From Bolinopsis microptera (taxonomy: Eukaryota > Ctenophora > Tentaculata > Lobata > Bolinopsidae), in NCBI RefSeq assembly GCF_026151205.1, contig NC_087084.1, positions 7,799,394 to 7,863,393 on the forward strand: DNA of 64,000 nt. The letters run 5' to 3'. Position 1 is the first letter of the stretch; every line of letters begins with the position of its first letter. The position numbers and the translations under genes were made by a program. Shown piece after piece: positions 22,869 to 37,600 of the stretch. The notes beneath the pieces are model-generated. The model saw nothing but the letters and a program-made list of their open reading frames with translations. It did not search any database and was not told where the DNA came from.

Positions 22869-23350
22869 CACCCTACGCGCGTGGGGTGGACTCCTGGGGT
22901 GGACTTTTATTCAGCGCGTATTTTGTAGCCTGTTCAACTTGACGTTTTGAATCGTTACTATCTCAATGTCACAGATACACAGAATGTGAGGTGATCATCT
23001 TAAAGAGAAACGTCTCAGCTTTCACCTGGTGTAAAGTTTATCTTTGTTCTCAAAATATAGCTCGCTCAGTGTGCAACAGAAGTTGACATTACAATAACCA
23101 CGTCCGCGACCGGTCGTCAGATACCGGAGTCTTGCACAAAATTGGGTCCCTAAATTAAAATTTTATGACACAGTTACGATGAACTAGTGTCTAGGGAAAC
23201 ATTTGGTGAAAATTTGAAGGGTCTACTGTTAATATTGCAAAAGTTATTGAAAACAAACTAGCTTAGTCAGAAGTTTTTGGGAAAATTTCAAATTTTGTAC
23301 GTAGTGGGGTCTACTAGACTGGGGTGGACTCTCGTGACGCGCATCTGATG
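22869..23350 (+). repeat. Repeat with a 342-bp inverted partner at 27724-28065
   Basis: Starts CACCCTACGCGCGTGGGGTG. Positions 22869-23210 are almost exactly the reverse complement of 27724-28065. It continues to about 23350, where GGGGTGGACT, present twice at the start, recurs (23318-23327). No open frame. The two copies bracket the ankyrin-type gene in opposite orientation. Confidence 0.85.
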
Positions 23351-23781
23351 GCGTGGCTTTTTCAACAGCAGTCAGTACGGCCAATATCAGAGCACGAATT
23401 ATTGTGAGTAAGACCTTAATGGTCAGCTATGAACCCCTCACTAGAATAGTAACCGTATCTAAAAACAAGGAAATGTTATTCCGTCAAAGCTCAAATTTTT
23501 TACTCTTCTCAGCTCAGTGCAGTTACTATGAATGTACTAGCTAAGTATCGTTGATCGTAGCTGCATTACACAGTAGAAGGTAACCAAGGAAGACTGCTGA
23601 TTAACGAAGCAATTTCAACGTGAACAGTTCCAAAATACATAATCATGGCGACGATAGTTCAACTTGAACCTTTATAGTTTTTACAGTCTAAGATCACAAT
23701 AAAATCACGTGAACTGCGAATCACAAAATCAAATCACTCAAATCTGATACAGTCCCGTTACAGTACGCTTTCGTGACAACC
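23351..23781. other. Region downstream of the ankyrin-type gene
   Basis: No exon recognised. It should contain the 3' UTR of the minus-strand gene ending at 23782. Confidence 0.4.
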
Positions 23782-26788
<3,007 letters not shown>

Positions 26789-27509
26789 CTGCTGTAACAG
26801 CAAAAATTAGAATTATGTCGGACATAATTCTAAAAAATTGGAACATTGTAGTTAATCAGTGTGGTGCTAACAACAGAGAGCGATTTGAACGGTAGGCAAT
26901 TTCATAAATTTCATTAACTCGATATAAGGATGATTGGAACAGGCTAAAATCTACAATGTGGCATTAATAACTGGCTATATCGCTGCATTAAACGATTAAA
27001 GTATTGCTAACTATGGATATTCTAAGTGATCTAGGCAGAGGGGAACCGGCACAGCCAGATTGCGTTGTCTTCACTTTCAGTGACTAAGTTTCACGATAGA
27101 AAAATTGACCTTATGTATTTTAAAAAAAGGATGCACAGTTCAAGCAATAAATCGATCGGCTGCTCATATGATATTTGCATTTAAAGGAGGGCCCAGTGCA
27201 GTGACCAGTAAGTCTGTTAAGGCAACATTTAGATCTGAGATGAGCTGAGTCTTGACAAAGATAAGTGAGTTTCGAGAAAGTGCACACGGATAAAGTTATC
27301 AAGTGACAATGATAAGACTAAGTTAGGGTCAAGTCAACAGAATGGCAGCTGTAACAGAAACAGTTCATTGGATAGGGGAGTAGGGGATTATGACGGAGTG
27401 AAATTTATTTAGCAGGGCAAACAAAAAACAACTGACAGCACTGAGCAAGTGAACTGGAAAATTGAGGAACGAAAATAACAGTGGTTGTCAGCCCTTTCCG
27501 TAGCAATCA
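26789..27509. other. Upstream region of the ankyrin-type gene
   Basis: No exon with convincing coding content was found. It probably holds the promoter or a 5' UTR exon of the minus-strand gene. Confidence 0.35.
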
Positions 27510-27621
27510 GGATTTCCCAGGAGATCGATCAGCCTATCAGGATTTCCCACGAGAAAGGTCGACCAGATGCGCGCACTTGTGTCACGTGACGGCCACGTGA
27601 CGCTCTAATCGTTGTCACGTG
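27510..27621. promoter_or_regulatory. Cluster of NF-kB-like sites and E-boxes
   Basis: GGATTTCCC occurs at 27510-27518 and 27540-27548 inside a roughly 30-bp tandem duplication; its complement GGGAAATCC fits the Rel/NF-kB consensus. Three CACGTG E-boxes follow at 27583, 27594 and 27616, the first in the full palindrome GTCACGTGAC. The cluster lies about 0.8 kb upstream of the ankyrin-type gene. Function is inferred from motifs only. Confidence 0.35.
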
Positions 27622-27723
27622 GTACAGAAGGGATGTTCTGATAACGTCGATCCCGACAAGAGGAATTTTCTCACGGTTTATCTTCAATAACTATAGCTAT
27701 TTTTATAGTAGAGAGTTGAAACG

Positions 27724-28430
27724 TTCACCAAATGTTTCCCTAGACACTAGTTCATCGTAACTGTGTCATAAAATTTTAATTTAGGGACCCAATTTTGTGC
27801 AAGACTCCGGTATCTGACGACCGGTCGCGGACGTGGTTATTGTAATGTCAACTTCTGTTGCACACTGAGCGAGCTATATTTTGAGAACAAAGATAAACTT
27901 TACACCAGGTGAAAGCTGAGACGTTTCTCTTTAAGATGATCACCTCACATTCTATGTATCTGTGACATTGAGATAGTAACGATTCAAAACGTCAAGTTGA
28001 ACAGGCTACAAAATACGCGCTGAATAAAAGTCCACCCCAGGAGTCCACCCCACGCGCGTAGGGTGTATAAGGATGCGAATATTTTGCTAATAATGCGAAG
28101 ATTGCATTCTCGCGTAAACAAACCAAAAAGGGGCGTGCAACGCGCGTCAAACTGTTTGGCAATTATTTTTCCAAGAATGCGCGAGTAAATCGATTTAAAA
28201 TATTACGGAGTTTTAAGTTTAGAGAGAAACTGGATCATCTGCATATCCATGATTGACGAATAAGTTATTTTACTGTTTACAAACATAACTTAGGTAATTC
28301 ACAAAAAGTTTTCTTCGAATTTGACAAAATAGATTTTTCAATATATTTCCCTGGTGGACTTCAGTGCGTGTTCTGAAGGTAGTTGACTTTAGTTCGGGTC
28401 AACTTACGGTCATATCACGTGATCGATGTC
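27724..28430 (+). repeat. Inverted partner of 22869-23210, minisatellite units and copy of 21950-22262
   Basis: 27724-28065 is the inverted copy of 22869-23210, 342 bp in both. It is followed by about two minisatellite units (AAGGATGCGAATATTTTGCT). Then comes a direct copy of the 21950-22262 block ending ATATCACGTGATCGATGT, here without the 111-bp insertion. Confidence 0.85.
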
Positions 28431-29572
28431 AAGAGGGGTTATTCGGAATCAGCGTTCGAAAATACACCGATTGAAGTTGGTTTAAACAGTCGGGGGCCCT
28501 TGTAGAACAATCTCGAGGCGTCCATCTCTCAATCTTCAGGTATCCACTGATTTCACAGCAAAAATTTCTGGTCAATAACAGCATGAATCGTATACCTAGC
28601 TCTGGGTGAATATATTCGGGGCGACGTAAAACGTGCCGTCTGCAATCCAGTTGCTACCATGCCAGCGTAGCAAGGTTCCGGGCTGTAGAGAAGGCAACGA
28701 CTCGTACATTCCGATTTGTCTTCCCGCCGAAGATAACAAAGGGCTCGTCCCGTCTCGTGGAGGTGCATGTAGAAGGAAGGAGGAATTCTTCTGAGGTCTT
28801 CGCTTCAGAGTGCTGTGCAGATCCGGACGCCTTGGCTCTACTGCCTTGGGCTGTTCAGCAGCTTTCCGCTTCAGTGCATGCTCGGCTCACATCCTTGGAT
28901 ACGAGAACCAGCCCCTTTTGGACCTGGCTCACGTCCGTTATGTAAACACATGCCGAGAGCTCAAACACTTCTCAAACACAACTACTTACTAAACTGTCAT
29001 GTGAATAATATGGATCACATCACAAATGATACGTCACTGATTGGGCCATGTCATGTGATACCTAGCTGTGGGAGGCCGGAATGAGAGGTTCCTAGTTGTC
29101 GGTCACCGCTAAGTTCTAACACTAAAGTTCGCTAGGTAGATTCGCTACTGTCCAATTGTTTAAATTTGGTTGTTTCTAGCGGAGTAAAGTCTAAGTCATA
29201 GGTACCGCACTCTAGTTCGGAAAATGATGTTTTGTTAAACAAATCGAAGCGGTTACTGTTAGGTAGGTAGTCGTACTCGTACACAGTTATAATTAACAAG
29301 TTAACATCAACTAAAGTTTAATTGGTAAATATAAACACACTTTAACTTTGAGCGTGTGTTTTAGACCTCATTATAACCGGCATTAGTGCAATAATTCGTA
29401 CTGTGGTTTGATATTTGAAACGGGATGAAGTTTAGATTTTTAACTGCTAACACTATAAAAGTAATCTTTCGCACTATAACACTGACTACAGTATGTGTCG
29501 CACTACAATCCAGGTAGCGTACTCTATTATATTCAGTGCGACACAATATCCTATCTTATTTCCAAGTTCAGG
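28431..29572. other. No supported gene
   Basis: 28550-28940 is GC-richer with modest open frames on both strands (minus: MHLHETGRALCYLRREDKSE), but there is no recognisable domain or splice support. Positions 29470-29540 contain GTGTCGCACTACA and CAGTGCGACACAA, related to the array at 54340-54545. Confidence 0.35.
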
Positions 29573-29800
29573 TCAGATCCTATCCTTCTTTTGGATCATA
29601 AACTCATCAAGTGATTCGTCAGGCCGGTTCACGTTACTTATTTCGAAGTGATCTTGTGGACGCGATTCGTCGGTCACGTTATGTATTTCGATCCACTGAT
29701 CATAATTCCTTCGGGTCAGTTCAATCCACGTATACAGTATGTGATCCACTGCAGAGTCGTAAGCAGCATATGATCCTAATTCCTATCACAAATGAAGTTA
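29573..29800 (+). repeat. Repeat with inverted partner at 63775-64000
   Basis: Positions from TCCTATCCTTCT to CAAATGAAGT correspond, as reverse complement and with moderate divergence, to the right end of the window. The partner there continues past the edge. Confidence 0.7.
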
Positions 29801-29806
29801 TGTAAA

Positions 29807-30320
29807 ATATAAGGTGGCAAAGATTTTTCTAAGAAAGCGTAGCTAGATTTAACTCTCCCGCAAATAAATTATAAGGCGGCAAATATTATGCTAAGAAAGC
29901 GTAGATTTAACTCTCCCGCAAAAAAATTATAAGGTGGCGAATATTTTTCTAAGAAAGCGTAGATTTAACTCTCGCGCAAATAAATTATAAGGTGGCGAAT
30001 ATTTTGCTAAGAAAGCGTAGATTTAACTCTCGCGCAAATAAATTATAAGGAGGCGAATATTTTGCTAAGAATGCGAAGATTTCATTCTCGCGTAAACAAA
30101 CTAAAAAGGAGCGTGCAGCGCGCGTCAGACCGTTTGGCAAATATTTTGCTAAGAATGCGCATTTTCCTAACGTAAAATTCGCCTCCTTATAAAATATTTG
30201 CATCATCACGCGCAGCTTGGCAAATACATCATAACACGGCGCATATTTTGCTAAGATGGCAAATATTTCGTTAGCGCGGCAATTATTTGCGTAACATGGC
30301 AATGTTGCAACCCGGGAGGG
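29807..30320 (+). repeat. 58-bp minisatellite array
   Basis: About five tandem units of AAGGTGGCGAATATTTTGCT + AAGAAAGCGTAGATTTAACT + CTCGCGCAAATAAATTAT, with GG(T/C/A)GG variants. The array degrades after 30080 into shorter fragments (GGCAAATATTTTGCTAAGA) up to about 30300. It has the same unit as the arrays at 21.6-22.9 kb and 28.1 kb. Confidence 0.9.
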
Positions 30321-30586
30321 GGCTTATATAGTCCTGTCACTATATAGAGCGATACTGATGACAATAAGTGTTACAAATTACAATACGTCTTGATAAATTT
30401 ATAGTTACATCATAGGTTTTAAACTAATTACAACACTATAAATCTATTACATTTATTGAGAAAATTATGTTCAGTATTACACTAATTGCATACGTTGCTC
30501 TTTTCTTACTCTTTTATCTTAGTGCTTATCTCTGTTGATTGTAACGTGCAGCTACAGTGGTTTGTGTATCACCGTGTTACACGACC

Positions 30587-31468
30587 ATGACCATCCCGCC
30601 CAGCGAGTATGGTGAAAAGGAGATCAACATGTTAAGGGGTGACTCAGTTGAACTTCTCAGCAAGGCTATGTACGAGATGGAGATCACAGCAATGAAGCAA
30701 CTATCCCCTTCGTGCGTGAAGAAGATGAACAAGAACACTGCGTGTGACTTGTTGCACGATGCATTAAGATATTTGGAGGAGTTCACTGGTGTCGTATCCA
30801 CGGACTACAAGATGGCCTCAAACTCAGTTAAACATCTTATGTTCGAGACACAGGAGACCATCATTAAGCTGCAGTCAGAACTACTAGCCTGCAAAAATGA
30901 ACAGTTGGAATCGTTGCAGACGTCAGTTAAATCGTCAGTCGGAGAGTCTGTCAAGGCTGAATTCCAATCCTTCAGCTCGGTATTACAGGCGAATTGTCCA
31001 GAATCTCAGAAGCCTGTCAGTTCTGAAATGATCAAGAAAGCTGTGAAAACTGTGGTACAGGAGGAAGACCGAAACAAAAATCTGATGATTTTTGGTTTAT
31101 CGGAGCAGGACAATGAGGAGCTCAGCACCGTGGTCAGTGAAGTGTTCTCAGCAATCGGAGAGAAACCCAGAATCGAAGCTAGTAGAGTCGGAAAGCTCAA
31201 ACCTGGCAAGGCTGTGAGACCAGTTAAAGTGACTGCGGCAAGTGCAACAATTGTTAATCAGATTCTCGCTAAATCGAGAAACCTGCGAGCAACGGAAAAG
31301 TTTAAAACTGTTTTTATCAGCCCAGATCGATCTCCAGAACAGAGAGCCAAGCAAAGAGAACTCGTCAGGGACATGAAAAAACTGGTAACTGAGCAGCCTG
31401 ATAAGCTACACTTTATCAGAAACGGTACTATAAAGAGTACTGATAAGACTAATAAGACTGCAGAATGA
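30587..31468 (+). CDS. LINE ORF1-like RNA-binding protein
   Basis: An intact 293-residue frame from ATG 30587 (MTIPPSEYGEKEINML) to TGA. The middle part (ETQETIIKLQSELLACKNEQ) looks coiled-coil. It is followed by an RRM-type segment with NKNLMIFGLSEQDNEELS and KAVRPVKVTAASATIVNQIL, then a basic tail (SPEQRAKQRELVRDMKKL). This layout is that of L1/CR1-type ORF1 proteins that coat LINE RNA. No plus-strand ORF2 follows, and the LINE ORF2s nearby are on the other strand. It is therefore an orphan ORF1, a truncated element or a domesticated copy. The absence of stops suggests youth or selection. Confidence 0.7.
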   Translation: MTIPPSEYGEKEINMLRGDSVELLSKAMYEMEITAMKQLSPSCVKKMNKNTACDLLHDALRYLEEFTGVVSTDYKMASNSVKHLMFETQETIIKLQSELLACKNEQLESLQTSVKSSVGESVKAEFQSFSSVLQANCPESQKPVSSEMIKKAVKTVVQEEDRNKNLMIFGLSEQDNEELSTVVSEVFSAIGEKPRIEASRVGKLKPGKAVRPVKVTAASATIVNQILAKSRNLRATEKFKTVFISPDRSPEQRAKQRELVRDMKKLVTEQPDKLHFIRNGTIKSTDKTNKTAE

Positions 31469-32565
31469 GCTTGTGTGTTTTTAATAATTGATTATTATTA
31501 GTGTATTCAAGTTTTTGTTGTGTGGAGGATGTTTTAACTCACTCTTGTGTGCCCAGTCTTGCACTGTCAGTATTTCTCGACACTTTGAGCACACAAAACT
31601 GTCAGTTTTCGCGACAATTGTCAGATTTCGTTTTCAGTTCTGTCAATTTCAAGCGCTACTAGCTCTACTACTAGTAGTCTACTTCAGCTCACATTAAAGG
31701 GAGTTTTCGTCGTGCGTGTAGCGCCCTTCAAGTTTAACTTGGACGGATAGGATTTATAAAACTTCTGATTATAATATTTATACTATATTGTATTTTGTAT
31801 CTATGTATTTTAGTAAATGGTCATTAGAACCACCGGCACCGTCCGGGCCCAAACAAACAATGTAATGTAACGCGATGGAAGTTCTTTAAGCGGGCAATTC
31901 CAGTCCAAACCCTGGATACATGATAATATGATAAAAGATTCGTTTTCACTTGTTTGCATGAAAAGCATTAATACATTCTTACCCTGTTATTCATGGTAAA
32001 TAGATTGAAATATGGTTTTCATTTGTATATTTGTAGGTGCAGAATTCAAAGAACCAAAAAAATATTTTAGGATAATAATGAACAGGGAAGCATAAAACGT
32101 GGAGAAAAGTGGTTTCCAGAAAAACTGTGAAAAAATTGTTACTTAGAAAATTTTCGGTCCGAGTCATTCTCGATACGTACCTCCCGTATCGAGAGCTCCT
32201 GCTTCATGATTCCGAGCTCGTGTTGTAAAGGGGAGGCCTGCCTTCCGAGATCGCATTATACCTTCCTCGATCGCATTGCCTTCCTCGAGTCCAAAACCTA
32301 TGTAGTATAGAGGAGAACCGAACCTTAACTCTAGTAGACTAGTAATGCTCTTTATCACATTTTCTTATTATGATCCAGTTTTAGCCCCGAGTTAACTATT
32401 GTGCAGACAGCAGATTACTGTCTAGTAAAAACGATCCAGTGATAGAATATGCCTGCATGCTAAAAAGTTGTTCTCATGACAAAAAGGGAACAACTGTGTC
32501 TCACACGTGCAATCGCGGGGAGGCCGACTTAGGGGACCCCCGATTATCACCAATTAATGACGTAA
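31469..32565. other. Gene-free stretch with a dispersed repeat
   Basis: 31862-31982 (GTAACGCGATGGAAGT and TTTAAGCGGG, then TTGCATGAAAAGCAT) recurs at 39646-39757 in the same orientation. It may mark the 3' part of the element carrying the ORF1. No exon was found. Confidence 0.5.
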
Positions 32566-34640
32566 ACTGGAATTAAACTGGAATTAAACTGGAATTAAAC
32601 TTAAATAGTCAGAGGGAACACTAACGAACCCGTCGTGACAATACATCAATGAAATAAATAACATAATTATAAAAAAATCATAAATAAGACCCAAAACACG
32701 TAAAAAAATTAACTTCAAGACAATCTGTACGAAAAGGAAACAAGATCAAATATAATAATTTAACCGGATTAAAGTGGGTAATGCACCGATAAGGTAATAA
32801 ATTATGCAGGAGAGGTTCATAAAATTCACAAAGTTACTCCAAAAGTCGAAAATACACTATCAAGAAAGATTACACACAAACTCAAAGACGGGCGTAAGTT
32901 ATGCAACTGTAACTCCGAATGAAAACAGTTCGAACACTCATTAAAGGGACACTGGGGTAGTTAGAATGTCCTTAAGACAGTGACTCGGAATCATTACCGG
33001 ATGTGTTAGATCAAGTGGAAGACGATGTTGGTGTCTTTTTCGGATTTCTGATGCGATGACAGCTGCTGAGAAACTTGCCCAGTTCTTCTATGTGGGCTGA
33101 ATTCATCATGTCTTTGTAGTTCCTGAGAAGTAAAAGCCCTTTGAGGTCATCTGAGAGAGAAGATCGTACTGAGTGGTACATGGGGCACTCAGTAAGGCAG
33201 TGTTCCTCGTCTTCAATAATCGTGCCTTCAAAGAAGGGAAGGTATTCGAAGCCGAGAACGTGATCCCTATCGCAGCAGAATCTGCATGCTCTTGGCCAGA
33301 CTCCGGCCTCCTTCGTGTAACGCCCTCGTTCTATCATCAGGTCGTGGCTGCTGGAGCGGATTTTAGCTGTATTCGTTCGGAATTGCCTGCTCTTCAGATT
33401 GAGGTACTGCTCTTCTCCAAATTCCTCCTTGATTTGGTTGTAGAACTGCATCTTGGTTTGCGATCCCAGGTCCACCCTCCAGTCACTGATAAAGACATCC
33501 CTCATGGTGCCATGAGCTGCTTCTGTTTCATAATGAGCCACAGAGCTAAGTTTCTCGTACCAGGAGAGGTTAAGATTTTTCTGTTCCTGAAACGCTTGAG
33601 ATACTAAAAAATTGACACTGTTCATCTCAGAAGAAGCTCTGGAAAGTCTTCCAAAGTATCTGAGGCATTGTGGCAGAACTGAGAGGGCCCAGGGCATCCT
33701 TCCTGTATCCCCGTAACAGAAGTTGTTGTTAGTTTTCTTGTGCACACCCAGTACCCATTTCAGCATTTTGAGGTGTGTTGTCTCAAGACTGTCTTTTGCT
33801 GCAACTTTTGATAGGTTGTGTCTTTGGCTGGGTTCACGCGCCATTTCTTTCATGAGGTGAGTCGAGGGTAGCCATATCTGACAGGCGTAAGTTGCTACCG
33901 GTTTCACCAGACAGTCAATTAGCTTTAGCATGGTTTTGGTGGTCAGAGCTCTGGTGTCTACCATGCGTTTTATCGAAAAGAATGCTCGAAGCGCCTTCTT
34001 CCTCAGTTCGTTCATGGCGCATTTAAAAGATCCATTGAGGCTGAGCTGGATACCTAGATAGCAGTAGGACCTTGTTGGAGAGATGTCGAGCTGTCCAAGC
34101 TTGAACCCGTACGAGCAGTTTAGCACCCGCGAGCTTGAGTTGAAGACCATTATTTTAGTCTTATCAATGTTGATAGATAGCTCCCATTTGCTTGCAAATT
34201 CATTTAGGCAGTCAAGCTCTTTTTGAAGGCTTTGGTGGTCGAGAGCTAAAAGGATGAAATCGTCGGCCCAGAGCAGGTGGTTGACTGGGAAGCCATTAAG
34301 TTCAGGGACAGAGAGATCCTCTAGGGCTGCTAGATAGATGGAGAGGTCGTAGATGTATATTTTAAACAATTCAGGAGACATTGGATGCCCTTGCTCTGTT
34401 CCAATGGTGACATCAATGGTCTCCGATAGTTTTTGGATCAGTTTGATGCGGGTCACCGAGTTGCTGTACATGTTCTTAAGGCAAGCGAAGAAGTTCCCTC
34501 CGATACCAAAGTGATTGAGTTTATACATGAGTGCTTCTCTGCACACCGTATCGAACGCTTTCCGGTAGTCAACAAAACAAGCAAACACTCTCTTTTTGAG
34601 CTTTTTCGTGTATTTCTCAATGATTGTGGTAATTGACGTA
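32566..34640 (-). mobile_element. 5'-truncated APE-type LINE, copy 2
   Basis: The minus strand holds an open ORF2 fragment 34588-33011 (525 codons, plus a short open lead-in to about 34636). It begins inside the RT domain at FACFVDYRKAFDTV, with IGTEQGHPMSPELFKIYI and HLLWADDFILLAL (active-site aspartates in ADD). It ends with the knuckle CRFCCDRDH...HCLTECPMYHS and a TGA. The 3' end at 32566-32602 is a run of AGTTTAATTCC units. Endonuclease and early RT are missing, so the copy is dead although its frame is open. It abuts the 3' tail of copy 3. A clear target duplication was not resolved (TGACGTA occurs at both ends). Confidence 0.9.
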
Positions 34641-34651
34641 TAATTAGTGAT

Positions 34652-37600
34652 AAACTGGAATTAAACTGGAATTAAACTGGAATTAAACTTGAAATTACCA
34701 AGGAGAACACTAACGGACTCGTTTTGGCTATACATCAATTCATAAATAAGTTCATATATAAAACAAAAGCCGAATAAAAGTATGAAAATAAAATCTTAAA
34801 ATTTAACCGCGTTACAATATCACGAAGTGGAAATAAAATCAAATATAATAATTTAAATGCTAATAGAAATTCTGGATGTGTGCATAAAAGCAAGTCCAAG
34901 GAGATATGTTAAACTACATAAGGTGATGGGACGTTGAAGGAGATGAGTAGGGGACGTGAAGCGAGGATTAGGACTTAATCATAGGATTTCGAAGGTTTGA
35001 AGAGTCTGTTAGGTGGTGATTGCTAGGACTTCATAGGAGGTGATAACTAGGACTTCTTTTCAGGAGGATGTCGAAGGTGAAAGGATTCTGTGAGGTACTT
35101 TCCAAATTCAGTAGCATGGAATGAGTTCACGATGGCCCCATATTCTTTGAGCATTATGAGGCTTTTAAGGTTGTCTGAGAGGTTGGACCGGAGGGAGTTG
35201 TAGCTGGGGCATTCATTTATAACGTGGTCCTCGGTTTCAAGGATAGGTGTTTCAAAGAATGGTAGTTCTTCGAGGAACCGCATGACGTCGGTGTCTGAGG
35301 AGCAGCAAAAGCGACATGTTTTCAGTGCTGTGTTGTAGCGATCTCCAGTGTAGCGACCTTTCTCAATTCTCAGATCGTGACTGCTAGATCGAAGTTTTGC
35401 AATGTTAGCTCTTTTGACCCTGCATGGGAGCTGTAACTCTGTAAGTACAGTTCTTCACCAAACTCAGCTTTGACCGCAGTGTAGAATGACATTTTAGGCT
35501 GGTTGTGAAGATCCTTCTTCCAGTGGTTGACAAATGTTTCGTGTATGTGTTCACGAGCCGCAAGGGTGTGGGGTAGGTGTGGCTTAGCGACAGTGCTCGT
35601 CTTGATGATAGTAGACCATGCATCATACCAGGTAAGGTTCAGTTGTTTCTGTTCCTGAAATGTATGGTGCAAGAGGGTGTTCACGTTACCTACAACCGCT
35701 TGTGATGCTCTACAGAAGTAGGCAATACATTGAGGGAGGACGGTTACTGTCCAGGGGGTTCTACCTGTATCTCCGTAGCAGAAGTTGTTATTTGCCTTTT
35801 TGTGGACACCCAATATCCATTTAAGAATTTTCAAGTGAGTAGTTTCAAGAGCATCTTTTGCTGCTGCTTTGGGAAGACTCGCTTCTTGATTTTTTGAGAG
35901 GATGGCTTTCACGATGTTGGTTGATGGCAGCCAAATAGGGCATCCATATGTGGCCACTGGCTTGACTAAGCTATCAATGAGTTTTAGCATCGTGCTAGTG
36001 GTAAGGGCTCTCGTGTCAATAGTTCGTCTCAGAGAGAAGAATGAGCGAAGAGCTTTCTTCCTAAGTTCATCGATTGCTTGCTTGAAGGAACCGTTCAGGG
36101 AGAACTGGATTCCTAGATAGCAGTATTTTCTGACGGGTGCGATGTCCAAGTTGCCTAGTTTGAAGCCGTAAGCACATTTCAGTATTCGTGAGCTTGTGTT
36201 AAAGACCATCACGCTGGTTTTGTTGATATTCACAGACAGCTCCCACTTTTCAGCATAGTCATGCAAGCAATTGAGCAGTTTCTGTAAGCTGCCCGCATCC
36301 AGCGCTAAGAGTACCAGGTCATCTGCCCATAGGAGGTGACTTACTTTTACACTGTTTAATAAAGGTACATCCAATTCCTCGATTTGTTCAAGTCTGATCG
36401 AGAGCTCGTGGATATAGAGTTTGAAGAGCTCGGGAGACATTGGGTGTCCTTGTTCTGTGCCGATGGTGACGTCAATGGCTGCGGATAGCTTTTGAATCAG
36501 CTTGACTCGGGTTGAAGAGTTCTTGTACATGTGGCTGATGCAGTCGAAGAATTTGCCTGTTATGCCCATGTTTCCCAGCTTGAACAGGAGTGCTTCCCTG
36601 CATACGCTATCGAAAGCCTTGCGGTAGTCGACAAAGCAGGCGAAAAGTCGCTTCTTCTCTTTCTTGGTGTATTTCTCAATAATGGTATTCAAGGTGAGTA
36701 AGTGGTCGTTACATTGGGCTCCCCTCCTGAATCCAAGTTGATACGGTCGGTCCGGACAGGCTGTTTCTCTAAATTCGATCAGCCGTTTAAGGAGAAGGTT
36801 CGAGAAGAGTTTGCCGAGACAGCTCCCAATAGTAATAGCCCGATAGTTATCAGGGTTTTGCCGGTCACCCTTTTTATGGAGGGGAGTTGTGATCGAGTTG
36901 TTCCAGGGGTAAGTTCCATGCTGGAGGCAGGCATTAAAGAGTTTTACCACGACGAGTTGAAGTGTCTCATTGGAGTTTTTCAACATCTCGTTCGATATCA
37001 GGTCATCGGACACACTCTTATTGTTTTGGAGTTTTTTAGTCGCATCTTTGATCTCCTGTAAGGTAAAGTCGCGATTCAGTTCATTGACCAATTCCTTGAT
37101 AGGCTGCGAATCGTTGGACGTAGGAGTAGAAGTGCCATCATCCTTGGAGTGATTGTTCACGCCACACTTTCGATTGTGGAGATCATTGAAGAATTTGTGA
37201 AAGAGGAGAAGATCGTAGATGTCGAAGGGTTCCTCATCTTTGTACTGATCAGATAGCCGTTTGAGCGCTGCCCAGTTAACCTCACCACATTCGTTTATCT
37301 TCTGGTTCATCTCGTACAGAAATTTCCCCTTTTTCGTCCTCTTGATTTTTCGGTACTCCTTTTTTCTGAGAAAGTGCTGGTCACGAAGGAAGTTGCTGTG
37401 TGGGTTACTGTTGGCATTTCTGTCAGCTCTGTTGGCTTCCCTTTTAGCATGTTTGCAGCTTTGGTCAAACCATTTTTTCTTGCTGGTGCGTTTGCCGCTT
37501 TTGGTCGTAGTAACCGAATTCGCAAGATTGTGGGATGTTGCGACTACGTCTTCATTAAGCTGTGCAGCTTCGTTTGCCGTATTCACTGGTTGATTAAGGA

